In this document: positions 8,615 to 16,324 of the stretch, one piece after another | How the letters are laid out: each line of letters starts with the position of its first letter | Position numbering within the stretch: position 1 is the first letter of the stretch | DNA from: an uncultured Williamsia sp. | GTDB taxonomy: Bacteria > Actinomycetota > Actinomycetes > Mycobacteriales > Mycobacteriaceae | NCBI RefSeq assembly: GCF_947494875.1 | Contig: NZ_CANLWM010000002.1 | Coordinates: forward strand, 434,001-498,000 | Direction of reading: 5' to 3' | Length of the DNA: 64,000 bases | Made by a program: the position numbers and the translations under genes | The notes under the pieces: generated by a model | Seen by the model: only the letters and a program-made list of their open reading frames with translations | What the model was told of the DNA's origin: nothing | The model's database searches: none

Positions 8615-9727
8615 ATGCGGACACGCCTGTTCGGAGCGCGCCGGAGCGCACGCGCGCTGGTCGTCGTCGCGATGACGCTGCTCATCGGCGCGACCGTCGG
8701 CCTGCCGTGGGCCGCCGCGGTCCCGACGGCGACCGCGTCGTGTTTCCCCGCCCCCGGCCTCATTGGCGGCGGCGTCGTGAAAGGCACATCACCGGGCGCA
8801 GGGTTCCTCTACCTGTCGAACTCCGATCAGACCGCCGAGGTCGACGCCGCGAAGAAGGCCGGCATCCGCACCGTGCGCATCGACGTCGACTGGTCGGCGA
8901 TCGAGACCAGCCCGGGCGTCTTCAACTGGGCGTCGACGGACCGTGCGATGGCCGCGGTCGCGAGCGCGGGGATGTGCCCGCTGGGGCTGATCGGCTTCAG
9001 CCCGAGGTGGGCGACGAACCCGGCCGACAACGCGACCGACAGCCATTTCCGGCCGAAGGACCCGGCCCGGTACGGGCAGTTCGTGCGGACCGCGGCACTG
9101 CGGTACCGGTCGACGGTGTCGGCGTGGGAGATCTGGAACGAACCGAACACCCTGAACTTCTTCAAGCCGGCGACGGACGCCGCGTACTACACGCAGCTCC
9201 TCAAGGCCGGGTACTCCGCGGTGAAGGGGGTCAGTTCGTCGCTCGGGGTCATCTCGGCGGGGATGGCACCGGCCACCGACAACGGTCGGGACATCGCGCC
9301 GCTGACGTTCCTCGCCGGGATGTACGACGCCGGCGCCCGTGGCAGCTTCGACGCCGTCGGGATGCACCCGTACACGTACCCCTATCTGCCGAACGACCCA
9401 TCGACGCGGTCCTTCAGTGCGGCGCAACAGATGTGGCCGATGCACGACATCATGGTCAATCGCGGCGACGGGGCGAAGCGCATCTGGATGACCGAGTTCG
9501 GCGCGCCGACCGGGACGTCGTCGGTGTCGGTGACACCGCAGACCCAAGCCGACACGGTGCGCATCGTCCTCGACGCCGCGAAGGGGACGTCCTGGCTGGG
9601 ACCGGCCTACGTCTACAGCATCCGCGACGCCGGAGGCGATCCCACCGACCCCGAACAGAACTTCGGTCTGCTCAACCGCGACTTCTCGCCGAAGCCCGCC
9701 TATCAGGTGATGGCGGCCTACACCTGA
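8615..9727 (+). CDS. secreted glycoside hydrolase of the cellulase (GH5/GH39-like) clan
   Basis: 370-residue exported TIM-barrel hydrolase. It has a Sec signal peptide with an ATA-SC type cleavage near residue 42. Clan A catalytic motifs are visible: WEIWNEPN near residue 175 (acid/base Glu) and WMTEFGAP near residue 292 (nucleophile Glu). The ATG at 8615 follows an AAGGAG ribosome binding site; a GTG 18 bases upstream is less likely. The end of the exopolysaccharide operon half and a strong terminator follow. In other polysaccharide loci such enzymes (for example the GH39 protein PslG) trim or release the polymer, which is the likely role here by analogy. The exact family number is uncertain. 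Confidence 0.8.
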   Translation: MRTRLFGARRSARALVVVAMTLLIGATVGLPWAAAVPTATASCFPAPGLIGGGVVKGTSPGAGFLYLSNSDQTAEVDAAKKAGIRTVRIDVDWSAIETSPGVFNWASTDRAMAAVASAGMCPLGLIGFSPRWATNPADNATDSHFRPKDPARYGQFVRTAALRYRSTVSAWEIWNEPNTLNFFKPATDAAYYTQLLKAGYSAVKGVSSSLGVISAGMAPATDNGRDIAPLTFLAGMYDAGARGSFDAVGMHPYTYPYLPNDPSTRSFSAAQQMWPMHDIMVNRGDGAKRIWMTEFGAPTGTSSVSVTPQTQADTVRIVLDAAKGTSWLGPAYVYSIRDAGGDPTDPEQNFGLLNRDFSPKPAYQVMAAYT

Positions 9728-9741
9728 CCGCACGGTCGACC

Positions 9742-9790
9742 GAATCCGTGGCGATTCTTCCCGCTGAGCGGGAAAAAGCACTACGGATTC
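9742..9790. terminator. nested inverted repeat between convergent genes
   Basis: Outer arms GAATCCGT (9742-9749) and ACGGATTC (9783-9790) enclose an inner perfect 7-bp stem TTCCCGC/GCGGGAA with a TGA loop (9758-9774), followed by an A run on the plus strand. It lies exactly between two convergent stops and touches the end of the minus-strand reductase gene. It probably works as a bidirectional transcription terminator. There is no classic U tract after the stem in either direction. Confidence 0.7.
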
Positions 9791-10358
9791 ACGTGTGGAG
9801 CGTCGGGCGGTAGGCGAGTTCGACGATGCCGCCGTCGAAGGATGTGCTGCTGATCAGTTCCAGGTCGAAGTCGGGGCCGTCGCGGTGGATCGGGTCGTCG
9901 CCGTTCGTCCCGGTGATGACGGGGAAAACGGTCAGCAACAGGCGGTCGACGACCCCGGCCGCCATCAGCGCGCGATTCAGCGACACGCTCCCGTGCGACC
10001 GCAGCGGCAGGTCCGTCTCGGTCTTGAGCCGTCTCACGACCTCGATGGCGTCGCCACTCGCGACAGTCGCGTCAGGCCAGTCGAGCGGCGGCTGCAGGGT
10101 CGAGGACACCACGGTCATCGGCGATCCGAGCATCCGAGCGACCCACGGGTCCGGCTCGATGCCGATGTCCTGGAAGTGACGGAAGAGTCGGTAGGTGTCC
10201 GCGCCGAACACCATGTGCTGGTCGACATGGAACTGCCGTCGCCGATGCTCGAGCCAGGCGTCGCTCTCCTTCCCCCAGTAGCCGCCCCACGTACCGGCTT
10301 TCGGGGCGGCGAACCCGTCCAGGGTCGTGAACAGGTCGACGGTGTACTCGGCGGTCAT
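9789..10358 (-). CDS. dihydrofolate reductase-like RibD C-terminal domain protein
   Basis: 189-residue soluble protein of the RibD C-terminal/dihydrofolate-reductase-like superfamily. It begins with a TVDLFTTLDGFAAP strand and has the HMVFGADTYRLF helix near residue 48 and a SHGSVSLNRALMAAGVVDRLLLTVFP block near residue 115, where NADPH binds in relatives. The ATG at 10358 follows GAGGAGAG on the minus strand; an in-frame ATG at 10418 would add 20 residues without a good ribosome site. Substrate is unknown. It is the only minus-strand gene in the exopolysaccharide region and looks like an insertion of an unrelated reductase gene. Confidence 0.82.
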   Translation of the reverse strand: MTAEYTVDLFTTLDGFAAPKAGTWGGYWGKESDAWLEHRRRQFHVDQHMVFGADTYRLFRHFQDIGIEPDPWVARMLGSPMTVVSSTLQPPLDWPDATVASGDAIEVVRRLKTETDLPLRSHGSVSLNRALMAAGVVDRLLLTVFPVITGTNGDDPIHRDGPDFDLELISSTSFDGGIVELAYRPTLHT

Positions 10359-10523
10359 GACGCTCTCCTCGGTCGCGGGCTGTCCACCACTTCGACCGTC
10401 GTCGACCACAGAACTCATCGGCCGACGCGTGTCGGGTTCACCCGATCCCGCGATCGAAACTAGTTATGATCGGCAAAGTCCAAGTTCGCAATACTCAAGT
10501 CGTCGCGTGCGAAGGAGCCCCCG
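10359..10523. promoter_or_regulatory. divergent promoter region
   Basis: 165 bases between the minus-strand reductase and the plus-strand Wzz-like gene. It holds a TATGAT hexamer at 10465-10470 that would be a good -10 element for the plus strand. It also holds a TTCGCAATACT element at 10485-10495, which resembles elements upstream of two other exopolysaccharide genes. No clear -35 was found. Confidence 0.4.
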
Positions 10524-11723
10524 GTGACCGTCGATGCCGCGACGTCCCATCGCGACGCTCCCCCACCCATCGACCTCGCCGGACACTTCCGGGACCTGGC
10601 GCGCATGCTGCTTCCCGCGCTGATCATCGGCGTGATCGTGGGCGGCGCGGTGTTCGCCTACCTCTCCGCGCAGACCAAGCAGTACTCCGCGTCGGTCGTC
10701 ACACAGGTCACCACGTCGGGTGAGATCGTCGCCGGTGACGCGTTCGTCGAGCAGCTCCGCGCCCCGTTCCAGGAGCTGGCCACCGACGACGGCGTGCTGG
10801 CGCAGGTCCTGACCCAGGTGTCGACCGGGTGGAGCACCAGCGAACTGAGCAGCCATGTCACCCTCACCCCCGGCACGGCTCCATCGCTGTTGACGTTCAC
10901 CGCCACGGCCGACGACCCCCGCACCGCCCAGCAGGTCGCCCGGGCGATGGTCGCGGCCGTCGCGCAGGCCAACGAGGCGAACGCCGCCCGGGACGTCGCC
11001 CGTCGGGTCGACCAGATCGACGCCTCGATCGCGTTCGAGCAGGCCCGCAACGGGCGACTCGCCGCGAACAGCGACGCCCGCACCCAGTCCGACGCCCGGC
11101 TCGCCGAACTCCGCGCCCAGCGCGACCAGATCGCGGGCGCCGGCGGGAACCAGTTGACGGTGCTCTCGGTCCCCGAGGCGTCGTCGTCACCGGTGTCACC
11201 GAAACCGGTGTCGACGGCGCTGGTCGCCGGGATCATCGCCGTGATCGTCGCCGCCGAACTGCTCGTGCTGGCGCGCGGGCGCCTCGGCACACGCAACAAC
11301 CGGATCTGGGCGCGGCGCATCGCGCACGAGCACGGAGCGCGACTGGTCGTCGTCGGGCCCGGACCCTACGACGCGTCGAAGCTGCTCTACGGCGAACTGG
11401 CACACCGTCATCGACGCGGGCGGTCGGCGGTCATCCTCACCGGCGAGTCGGTGGACGTCGTCGACGTCGTCGTGCCGGGCGGCTCCACCGAGGAATGGGG
11501 GCAGCGCGTCGAGCGAGGCGCGGTGGCCGACGAGTGGTGGCGTGACGTCGATCTCGGCGATCTCGTCGCCGCGGTCGTCGTGATCACCGTGACCGGGCGC
11601 GACCGCGCCGCCACCGCGGCGACCCTCGCGCAGCTCGTCGACCTCGGGGCGGCCCGCTACCTCGTCCTGCAGACCCGGCGGGGAGGCCGGACCCGCCGGG
11701 GGACGAAGGGGAAGCGCACGTGA
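10524..11723 (+). CDS. Wzz/YveK-like chain-length determinant protein
   Basis: 399-residue membrane protein with two transmembrane helices, near residues 30-52 and 230-252. The segment between them is extracytoplasmic, alpha-helical and probably coiled coil (Ala/Arg/Gln-rich, residues 130-195). The PVSPKPVSTALVAG motif just before the second helix is the Pro-rich signature of Wzz/CapA-type polysaccharide co-polymerases. The C-terminal 145 residues are cytoplasmic. They sit where a fused tyrosine kinase would be, but I see no Walker A loop and no Tyr cluster, so this is not a bacterial tyrosine kinase. The GTG at 10524 follows GAAGGAG. It overlaps the next gene (GTGA). It likely controls polymer length together with the Wzy-like protein. 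Confidence 0.75.
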   Translation: MTVDAATSHRDAPPPIDLAGHFRDLARMLLPALIIGVIVGGAVFAYLSAQTKQYSASVVTQVTTSGEIVAGDAFVEQLRAPFQELATDDGVLAQVLTQVSTGWSTSELSSHVTLTPGTAPSLLTFTATADDPRTAQQVARAMVAAVAQANEANAARDVARRVDQIDASIAFEQARNGRLAANSDARTQSDARLAELRAQRDQIAGAGGNQLTVLSVPEASSSPVSPKPVSTALVAGIIAVIVAAELLVLARGRLGTRNNRIWARRIAHEHGARLVVVGPGPYDASKLLYGELAHRHRRGRSAVILTGESVDVVDVVVPGGSTEEWGQRVERGAVADEWWRDVDLGDLVAAVVVITVTGRDRAATAATLAQLVDLGAARYLVLQTRRGGRTRRGTKGKRT

Positions 11724-12862
11724 CCACTGATCACGACAACCGCGGCGCCGCCCGTCGGGTGGCCGTCGTCCACGAACGCCTCACCGAGATCGCCGGATCC
11801 GAGCATGTCGTCGAGCAATTGGCCCTCGAATGGCCCGACGGGAGCGTGCACGCCCCGATCGTCCGTGAGCAGGGCATCCCCCGCGACCTCCCGCACCCCC
11901 CGCAGACGACCTGGCTCAACGGCCTCTACCGCGCACTCGGGAATCGCTCCTACGCACCGACGCTGCCGTTCATGCCGCTGGCGTTCCGGCACATGGATCT
12001 TCGCGGTCCGGGGGGCGACCCCGAGGTGGTGGTGACAAGCCATCACGCGTTCGCGACCCAGGTCGTGTTCGCGACGGATGCACCGGTGATCGCCTACGTC
12101 CACAGCCCGGCCCGGTGGGCGTGGGACGCGAGCCTGCGCGCCGGCGAGGGCGGCGGCGCGCTCGGGGCGGGGATCCTGGCCGGCCTGTCCGCGGTCGCCC
12201 GACGCTGCGAGGTGTCCGCCGCACCGCGACTGCACACCGTCGTCGCGAACTCGTCGGCCGTCGCCGAACGAATCCGGAACTGGTGGGGCCGCGACGCCGT
12301 CGTCGTGCACCCGCCCGTCGACACCGCAGGCTTCACGCCCGACGACTCGGTCGACCGCGAGGACTTCTTCCTGCTGGCCGGACGGCTCGTCCCCTACAAA
12401 CGGCCCGACCTCGCCATCCGCGCCGCGGCACAGGCCGACGTCCCACTGATCGTCGCCGGAGACGGTCGCGCGATGGAGGCCTGCCGTGCGATCGCCGGCC
12501 CGAGGACGACGTTCCTGGGGCGTGTCCCCCACGACCAGCTCCTCGACCTGCACCGACGGACACGCGCCCTGCTGATGCCGGGCATCGAGGACTTCGGCAT
12601 CGTGCCGGTCGAGTCGATGGCCACGGGCACCCCGGTCATCGCGCTCGGCGAGGGTGGCGCGCTGGACTCCGTCCGTCCCGGCGAGACCGGCCTGCTGGTG
12701 GAACCCGGCACCGACGACGAGATCACCGATCGCTTCGCCGCGGCGATGCGCGACTTCGACCCGTCGGCGTTCGACCGGCACGCCATCCGAGAGTGGTCAC
12801 AACGGTTCTCGCGCGCCGAGTTCCGGCGGCAGATGCGCGAGGTCGTCGATGCCGCGCTCTGA
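11720..12862 (+). CDS. GT4-family glycosyltransferase
   Basis: 380-residue GT-B glycosyltransferase. N-terminal lobe: VHERLTEIAGSEHVVEQL near residue 15, then AYVHSPARWAWD near residue 118. Donor lobe: AGRLVPYKRPDLAI near residue 220 and an E-x7-E motif in EDFGIVPVESMATGTP near residue 293, ending with ALGEGGALDSVRPGETGLLVEPG, all hallmarks of GT4. The GTG at 11720 lies in a GTGA overlap with the Wzz-like gene and follows GAAGGGGAAG. Translational coupling with the acyltransferase gene downstream (14-base overlap) suggests that the sugar it adds is then acylated. Confidence 0.86.
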   Translation: MTTDHDNRGAARRVAVVHERLTEIAGSEHVVEQLALEWPDGSVHAPIVREQGIPRDLPHPPQTTWLNGLYRALGNRSYAPTLPFMPLAFRHMDLRGPGGDPEVVVTSHHAFATQVVFATDAPVIAYVHSPARWAWDASLRAGEGGGALGAGILAGLSAVARRCEVSAAPRLHTVVANSSAVAERIRNWWGRDAVVVHPPVDTAGFTPDDSVDREDFFLLAGRLVPYKRPDLAIRAAAQADVPLIVAGDGRAMEACRAIAGPRTTFLGRVPHDQLLDLHRRTRALLMPGIEDFGIVPVESMATGTPVIALGEGGALDSVRPGETGLLVEPGTDDEITDRFAAAMRDFDPSAFDRHAIREWSQRFSRAEFRRQMREVVDAAL

Positions 12863-14138
12863 CCGTCGCGCCTTCCGCTCCGACGACGAGATCGGTGCGC
12901 ACCGACCCAGCGCACTCGACCGCGCGCTCGCCCATTCGCGGAACATTGCCGTCTTCGGGCCCGTGCCGGGCCTCGACCGCGACCTGCTGACCGTCCGCCT
13001 GCGGTCCATCGCCGCCGAGGTCCCGCGGCTCCGCCTCGACCCGTTCTCGGCCGACGGCACGTGGACGCGACGGACCGACGCCCTGCTCGTGGAGGACATC
13101 GAGGTACCCGCGACGCCCGACGACCTCCCCGACACACCCGGCGCACGGTTGGGGGTCATCGCCACCCACGTGCGAGCGCTCGACCCGATCCCGCTGCGCG
13201 TGGCGGTCTGCGACGACCACCTCGTCGTCGACCACTCACACGGACTCGGGGACGGCCGTCTGGCGCCGGCGCTGCAGGCGGTCCTGCTCGACTCCGCCCC
13301 GCCCGCCGTACACGCGGCGCTCGCACACGACGCTCCCGCGGGGTCGGTGCGGCGCGCCCTCGCCGACCAGATCCTGCGCCACCCCCGCCGACTCGCCGAG
13401 GTCCGACGGCTGCGCGCCGACAACGCCCGGACCGAGACCTTCGCCGAACCCGCCTCCGTCGACAGCAGTCGGGTGCGGACCGTGTCGGCGACCGTCCCGC
13501 CCGACGGCGTCGCCGCGCTGCGCGAACGCATCTCGACGATGGAGGGCGCATCCGACGCCTCGTCGACCGTCGCCATCTGGGTGGCCGCCCTGTGCCGCGC
13601 CGGCATCGCCTCCGACGACGTGGTGCAGGTCCTCGTCGACTGCCGTCGATACCTGCGGCGCGGTGACGCCGGGATGGGCAACCTCGCGATCGCCCTGCCC
13701 ATCCGGATGCCCGAGCCCGTCACCCCGGCCTCGGTCCGACACCGGGTACGCGCCGCCACCGAGTCGGCATGGCCGCTGGCCGTTCTGGGGATCAACGCCA
13801 CACGAGCGCGCCTTCGCCGCGGGGCGCCGACCCAGTCCGTGAAACCCGTTCCTGCCGTACGTACCTCACCGCATGTGCGGCTGTCGGTCAGCGACATCGG
13901 CCGACTGCCCCTGTACGACGGGGTCGTGTCGCCCGGCACGGACTCGCCGCCCCAACTCGGCGCCGGCATCGACCCCGACGGCCCCGAGGCGCTCACCCTG
14001 CTCGTCAGCGAGGTCGGTGGCGCCCGCACGCTCTCGGCGACCTTCCACTCCGATGTGATCGACGCGCGCGCAGTGCATTCCGCGCTGGCCGACATCTGTC
14101 GCGATCCGGTCGCGGTCCTGGAGGCGGCGAGCCAGTGA
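12849..14138 (+). CDS. condensation-like acyltransferase (HxxxDG) in the exopolysaccharide operon
   Basis: 429-residue protein of the CoA-dependent acyltransferase superfamily that also contains NRPS condensation domains and Pap/WES acyltransferases. The catalytic motif HGLGDG (HxxxDG), within a VVDHSHGLGDGRLAP segment, lies near residue 135. A second half with the SVSDIGRLPLYDG segment near residue 345 could correspond to the DFGWG region of the family. The ATG at 12849 overlaps the end of the preceding glycosyltransferase. It probably transfers an acyl group (acetyl, succinyl or longer) to the glycan or its lipid carrier. Sequence similarity to the NRPS condensation domains in this window is only structural-class level. 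Confidence 0.7.
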   Translation: MPRSDRRAFRSDDEIGAHRPSALDRALAHSRNIAVFGPVPGLDRDLLTVRLRSIAAEVPRLRLDPFSADGTWTRRTDALLVEDIEVPATPDDLPDTPGARLGVIATHVRALDPIPLRVAVCDDHLVVDHSHGLGDGRLAPALQAVLLDSAPPAVHAALAHDAPAGSVRRALADQILRHPRRLAEVRRLRADNARTETFAEPASVDSSRVRTVSATVPPDGVAALRERISTMEGASDASSTVAIWVAALCRAGIASDDVVQVLVDCRRYLRRGDAGMGNLAIALPIRMPEPVTPASVRHRVRAATESAWPLAVLGINATRARLRRGAPTQSVKPVPAVRTSPHVRLSVSDIGRLPLYDGVVSPGTDSPPQLGAGIDPDGPEALTLLVSEVGGARTLSATFHSDVIDARAVHSALADICRDPVAVLEAASQ

Positions 14139-14163
14139 GGCGCGAGCGATCCAGCATGCCCCG

Positions 14164-15438
14164 ATGACCGCAGTCGACGTCGAGACCGGGCGTCACGGCC
14201 TGCACCGGGGTCTCCGAGGCATCCTGTCGACCTGGGCCCTCCTGCTGACCGCGGTCGCGCTCGTCGGATGCGCGACGAGCACGCCCGCCGACGTCGCGGC
14301 GCCGTCGACCTCGGCGGAACCCGGGACTCTGGTCGGGACACCGGCGCGTGACGACGGCTACCCGGCCCTCGACGACGTCACCCGCGACATCACCGCGATC
14401 CGCTACACCACCACGGCCCGGGACGGGTCCCCACGCACGGCCAACGGCGTCGTCTTCGTCCCCCGCGACGACCCGCCGCGCGGCGGCTACCGCGTCGCCG
14501 CCGTCGCTCATCCGAACACCGGCGCGTCGAGCGACTGCGCCCCGACCTCGTATCCGGGACTGCTCGGCAGCCTCGGATCCGTGGCCTACTTCCTCGCCGC
14601 GGGATACGTCGTCGTGTTCACCGAGGACCCCGTCACCGTCGACGACGCCGGCACCCTCGCCGACACCGGCGACGGCACCGCGACCACCACCTCGCGTCCG
14701 CACCCGTTCCTCGAGCCGTACAGCGGTGCCCACACCATGATCGACGGCGTGCGGGCCGCGAGACGGGTGGTCGCGCGCACCTCCTCCGACTGGATCGCCT
14801 ACGGCGTCTCGCAGGGTGGGCAGGCCTCGTGGGCCGCCAACGACCTCGCCGGCAGCTACGGCGGCGGGTTGCGCCTGCTCGGGTCGCTGAGCATCTCCCC
14901 CTCGGCGGACCTACGCGGGCTCGTCGACAAGATGCAGCAGGGCACGCTCAGCATCGCGCAGCGGGTCGCTCTCCCCGTCGTGCTCGAGGGCGTCAGCGCG
15001 GCGTTCCCCGGCTTCCGGATGCAGGATTTCCTCCGCGGGTCGATGTTGTCGGCGCGCTCGGTGTTCCTCTCCTGCACCGGCGACCAGGAGGCGGCGAAGG
15101 TCGAGATCGCCACCGCGGCACCGGCATCGGATTTCCGGCCGTCGTCACAGGCCGCCGCCGACCGCCTCCGCGACCAGCTCGGCCAGTTCGCCGTGCCGCT
15201 CCCGTCCACGAGCGCGACCGCACCGATGTTCGTCGCGTACGGCACCGACGACACCCTCATCGACCCGCGGTGGACCGTCGACGCGGTCCGACGCGCCTGC
15301 CGCGCCGGGGACACCGTCGACCTCCGTGTGGTGCAGGGACAGCCGCACGGGACGCTTGATCTCGGCCCGATCCCGCAGGACTGGGTCGACGACCGCGCGG
15401 CCGGACGTCGGGCTCCGAACTCGTGTCCGAACCTGTGA
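14164..15438 (+). CDS. LIP-family secretory lipase/esterase lipoprotein
   Basis: 424-residue alpha/beta hydrolase exported as a lipoprotein (lipobox VALVGC, Cys near residue 37). The nucleophile elbow GVSQGG lies near residue 220, the likely acid in YGTDDTLID near residue 362, and the likely catalytic His in QGQPHG near residue 395. The set matches secretory lipases of the LIP family (PF03583), common in mycolate actinomycetes. A short gap separates it from the acyltransferase, so it may belong to the same transcript and could remove acyl groups, but a general surface lipase is equally possible. Confidence 0.82.
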   Translation: MTAVDVETGRHGLHRGLRGILSTWALLLTAVALVGCATSTPADVAAPSTSAEPGTLVGTPARDDGYPALDDVTRDITAIRYTTTARDGSPRTANGVVFVPRDDPPRGGYRVAAVAHPNTGASSDCAPTSYPGLLGSLGSVAYFLAAGYVVVFTEDPVTVDDAGTLADTGDGTATTTSRPHPFLEPYSGAHTMIDGVRAARRVVARTSSDWIAYGVSQGGQASWAANDLAGSYGGGLRLLGSLSISPSADLRGLVDKMQQGTLSIAQRVALPVVLEGVSAAFPGFRMQDFLRGSMLSARSVFLSCTGDQEAAKVEIATAAPASDFRPSSQAAADRLRDQLGQFAVPLPSTSATAPMFVAYGTDDTLIDPRWTVDAVRRACRAGDTVDLRVVQGQPHGTLDLGPIPQDWVDDRAAGRRAPNSCPNL

Positions 15439-15473
15439 CACATGTGCCCGAACACCAGTGGTGATTCGCTATC

Positions 15474-16244
15474 GTGAACCGCATGCCCGGCACATCCCCC
15501 GCGGTCGACCCGCTGGTCTCCGCGGTCCTCACGCGCGCCGCACGGTCCACCGGCGAGGACGTCGACGTCTACATCGGACGCGCGGTGGCATCGCGCCTCG
15601 CCGCGGACCTCGTCGGGTCCGACGACCCCGACCTCACTGCGGCCATCACCGCGCTGCGCCGCACGGGGCTGGCGGGCGACGCAGCGCACCAGGACGACGC
15701 CGCGCCGGCGGGAACGGACGCGGTGACACTGCCGCCCGGTGTGATCGACCCGGTGATCGTGGATCCCGACCGTCTCCGCGTGCTGTTCGAGACCGGGCTG
15801 ATGGACACCCAGCCGGGTGCCACGTACGACCGCATCGCCCAGATGGCGGTGGACGCATTGGACGTGCCGAGCGCCGGCGTCTCGCTGGTGTCCGACGAGA
15901 AGCAGTGGTTCTGCAGCGCCGCGGGCCTGTCCGGTGAACTCGCCGAGACACGCACCGTCTCGCTCGACCGCTCGCTGTGCCAGCACGCGGTCTCCGCCGG
16001 GACACCGCTGATCATCGAGGACGCGCGGCTCCACCCCACGCTCTCGGACCACCCGATCGTCGCCGACGGCACCGTCGTCGCCTATGCGGGCATCCCGCTG
16101 ACCGACTCACAGGGCCACACGATCGGAACCCTGTGTGCCTGGGACGGGAAGCCGAGACAGTGGACCACCGGCCACGTCCAGATCCTCGAGGACCTCGCGA
16201 CCATCGTCCGCGAACGCATCTTCGGCGACGACGCGCTGGTCTGA
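15474..16244 (+). CDS. GAF-domain protein
   Basis: 256-residue soluble protein. The N-terminal 100 residues are Ala-rich and of unknown role; residues about 105-250 form a GAF domain (ETGLMDTQPGATYDRIAQM at its start, then VSLVSDEKQWF, SLCQHAV, and the AGIPL-TDSQGHTIGTLC core). No kinase, cyclase, HTH or other output domain is present, so it is a stand-alone sensor or a partner of another regulator. A start at ATG 15483 is as likely as GTG 15474; neither has a clear ribosome site. It sits directly upstream of the initiating sugar transferase, where it could affect polysaccharide expression, but no evidence shows that. Confidence 0.78.
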   Translation: MNRMPGTSPAVDPLVSAVLTRAARSTGEDVDVYIGRAVASRLAADLVGSDDPDLTAAITALRRTGLAGDAAHQDDAAPAGTDAVTLPPGVIDPVIVDPDRLRVLFETGLMDTQPGATYDRIAQMAVDALDVPSAGVSLVSDEKQWFCSAAGLSGELAETRTVSLDRSLCQHAVSAGTPLIIEDARLHPTLSDHPIVADGTVVAYAGIPLTDSQGHTIGTLCAWDGKPRQWTTGHVQILEDLATIVRERIFGDDALV

Positions 16245-16324
16245 TTGACCCGAATTCGCAAAATCTAATCGGGGTCTTCACTAAACTGCATTCATGATCG
16301 GATCAGAGATCTGAGCTGGCTGCG
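16245..16324 (+). promoter_or_regulatory. AT-rich upstream region of the sugar transferase gene
   Basis: 80 bases much richer in A and T than the surroundings. It contains TTCGCAAAATCTAATC at 16256-16271, similar to elements before 3546 and 10524, and a TAAACT hexamer at 16283-16288 that could be a -10 element. It is a likely promoter region; the exact elements are uncertain. Confidence 0.4.
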
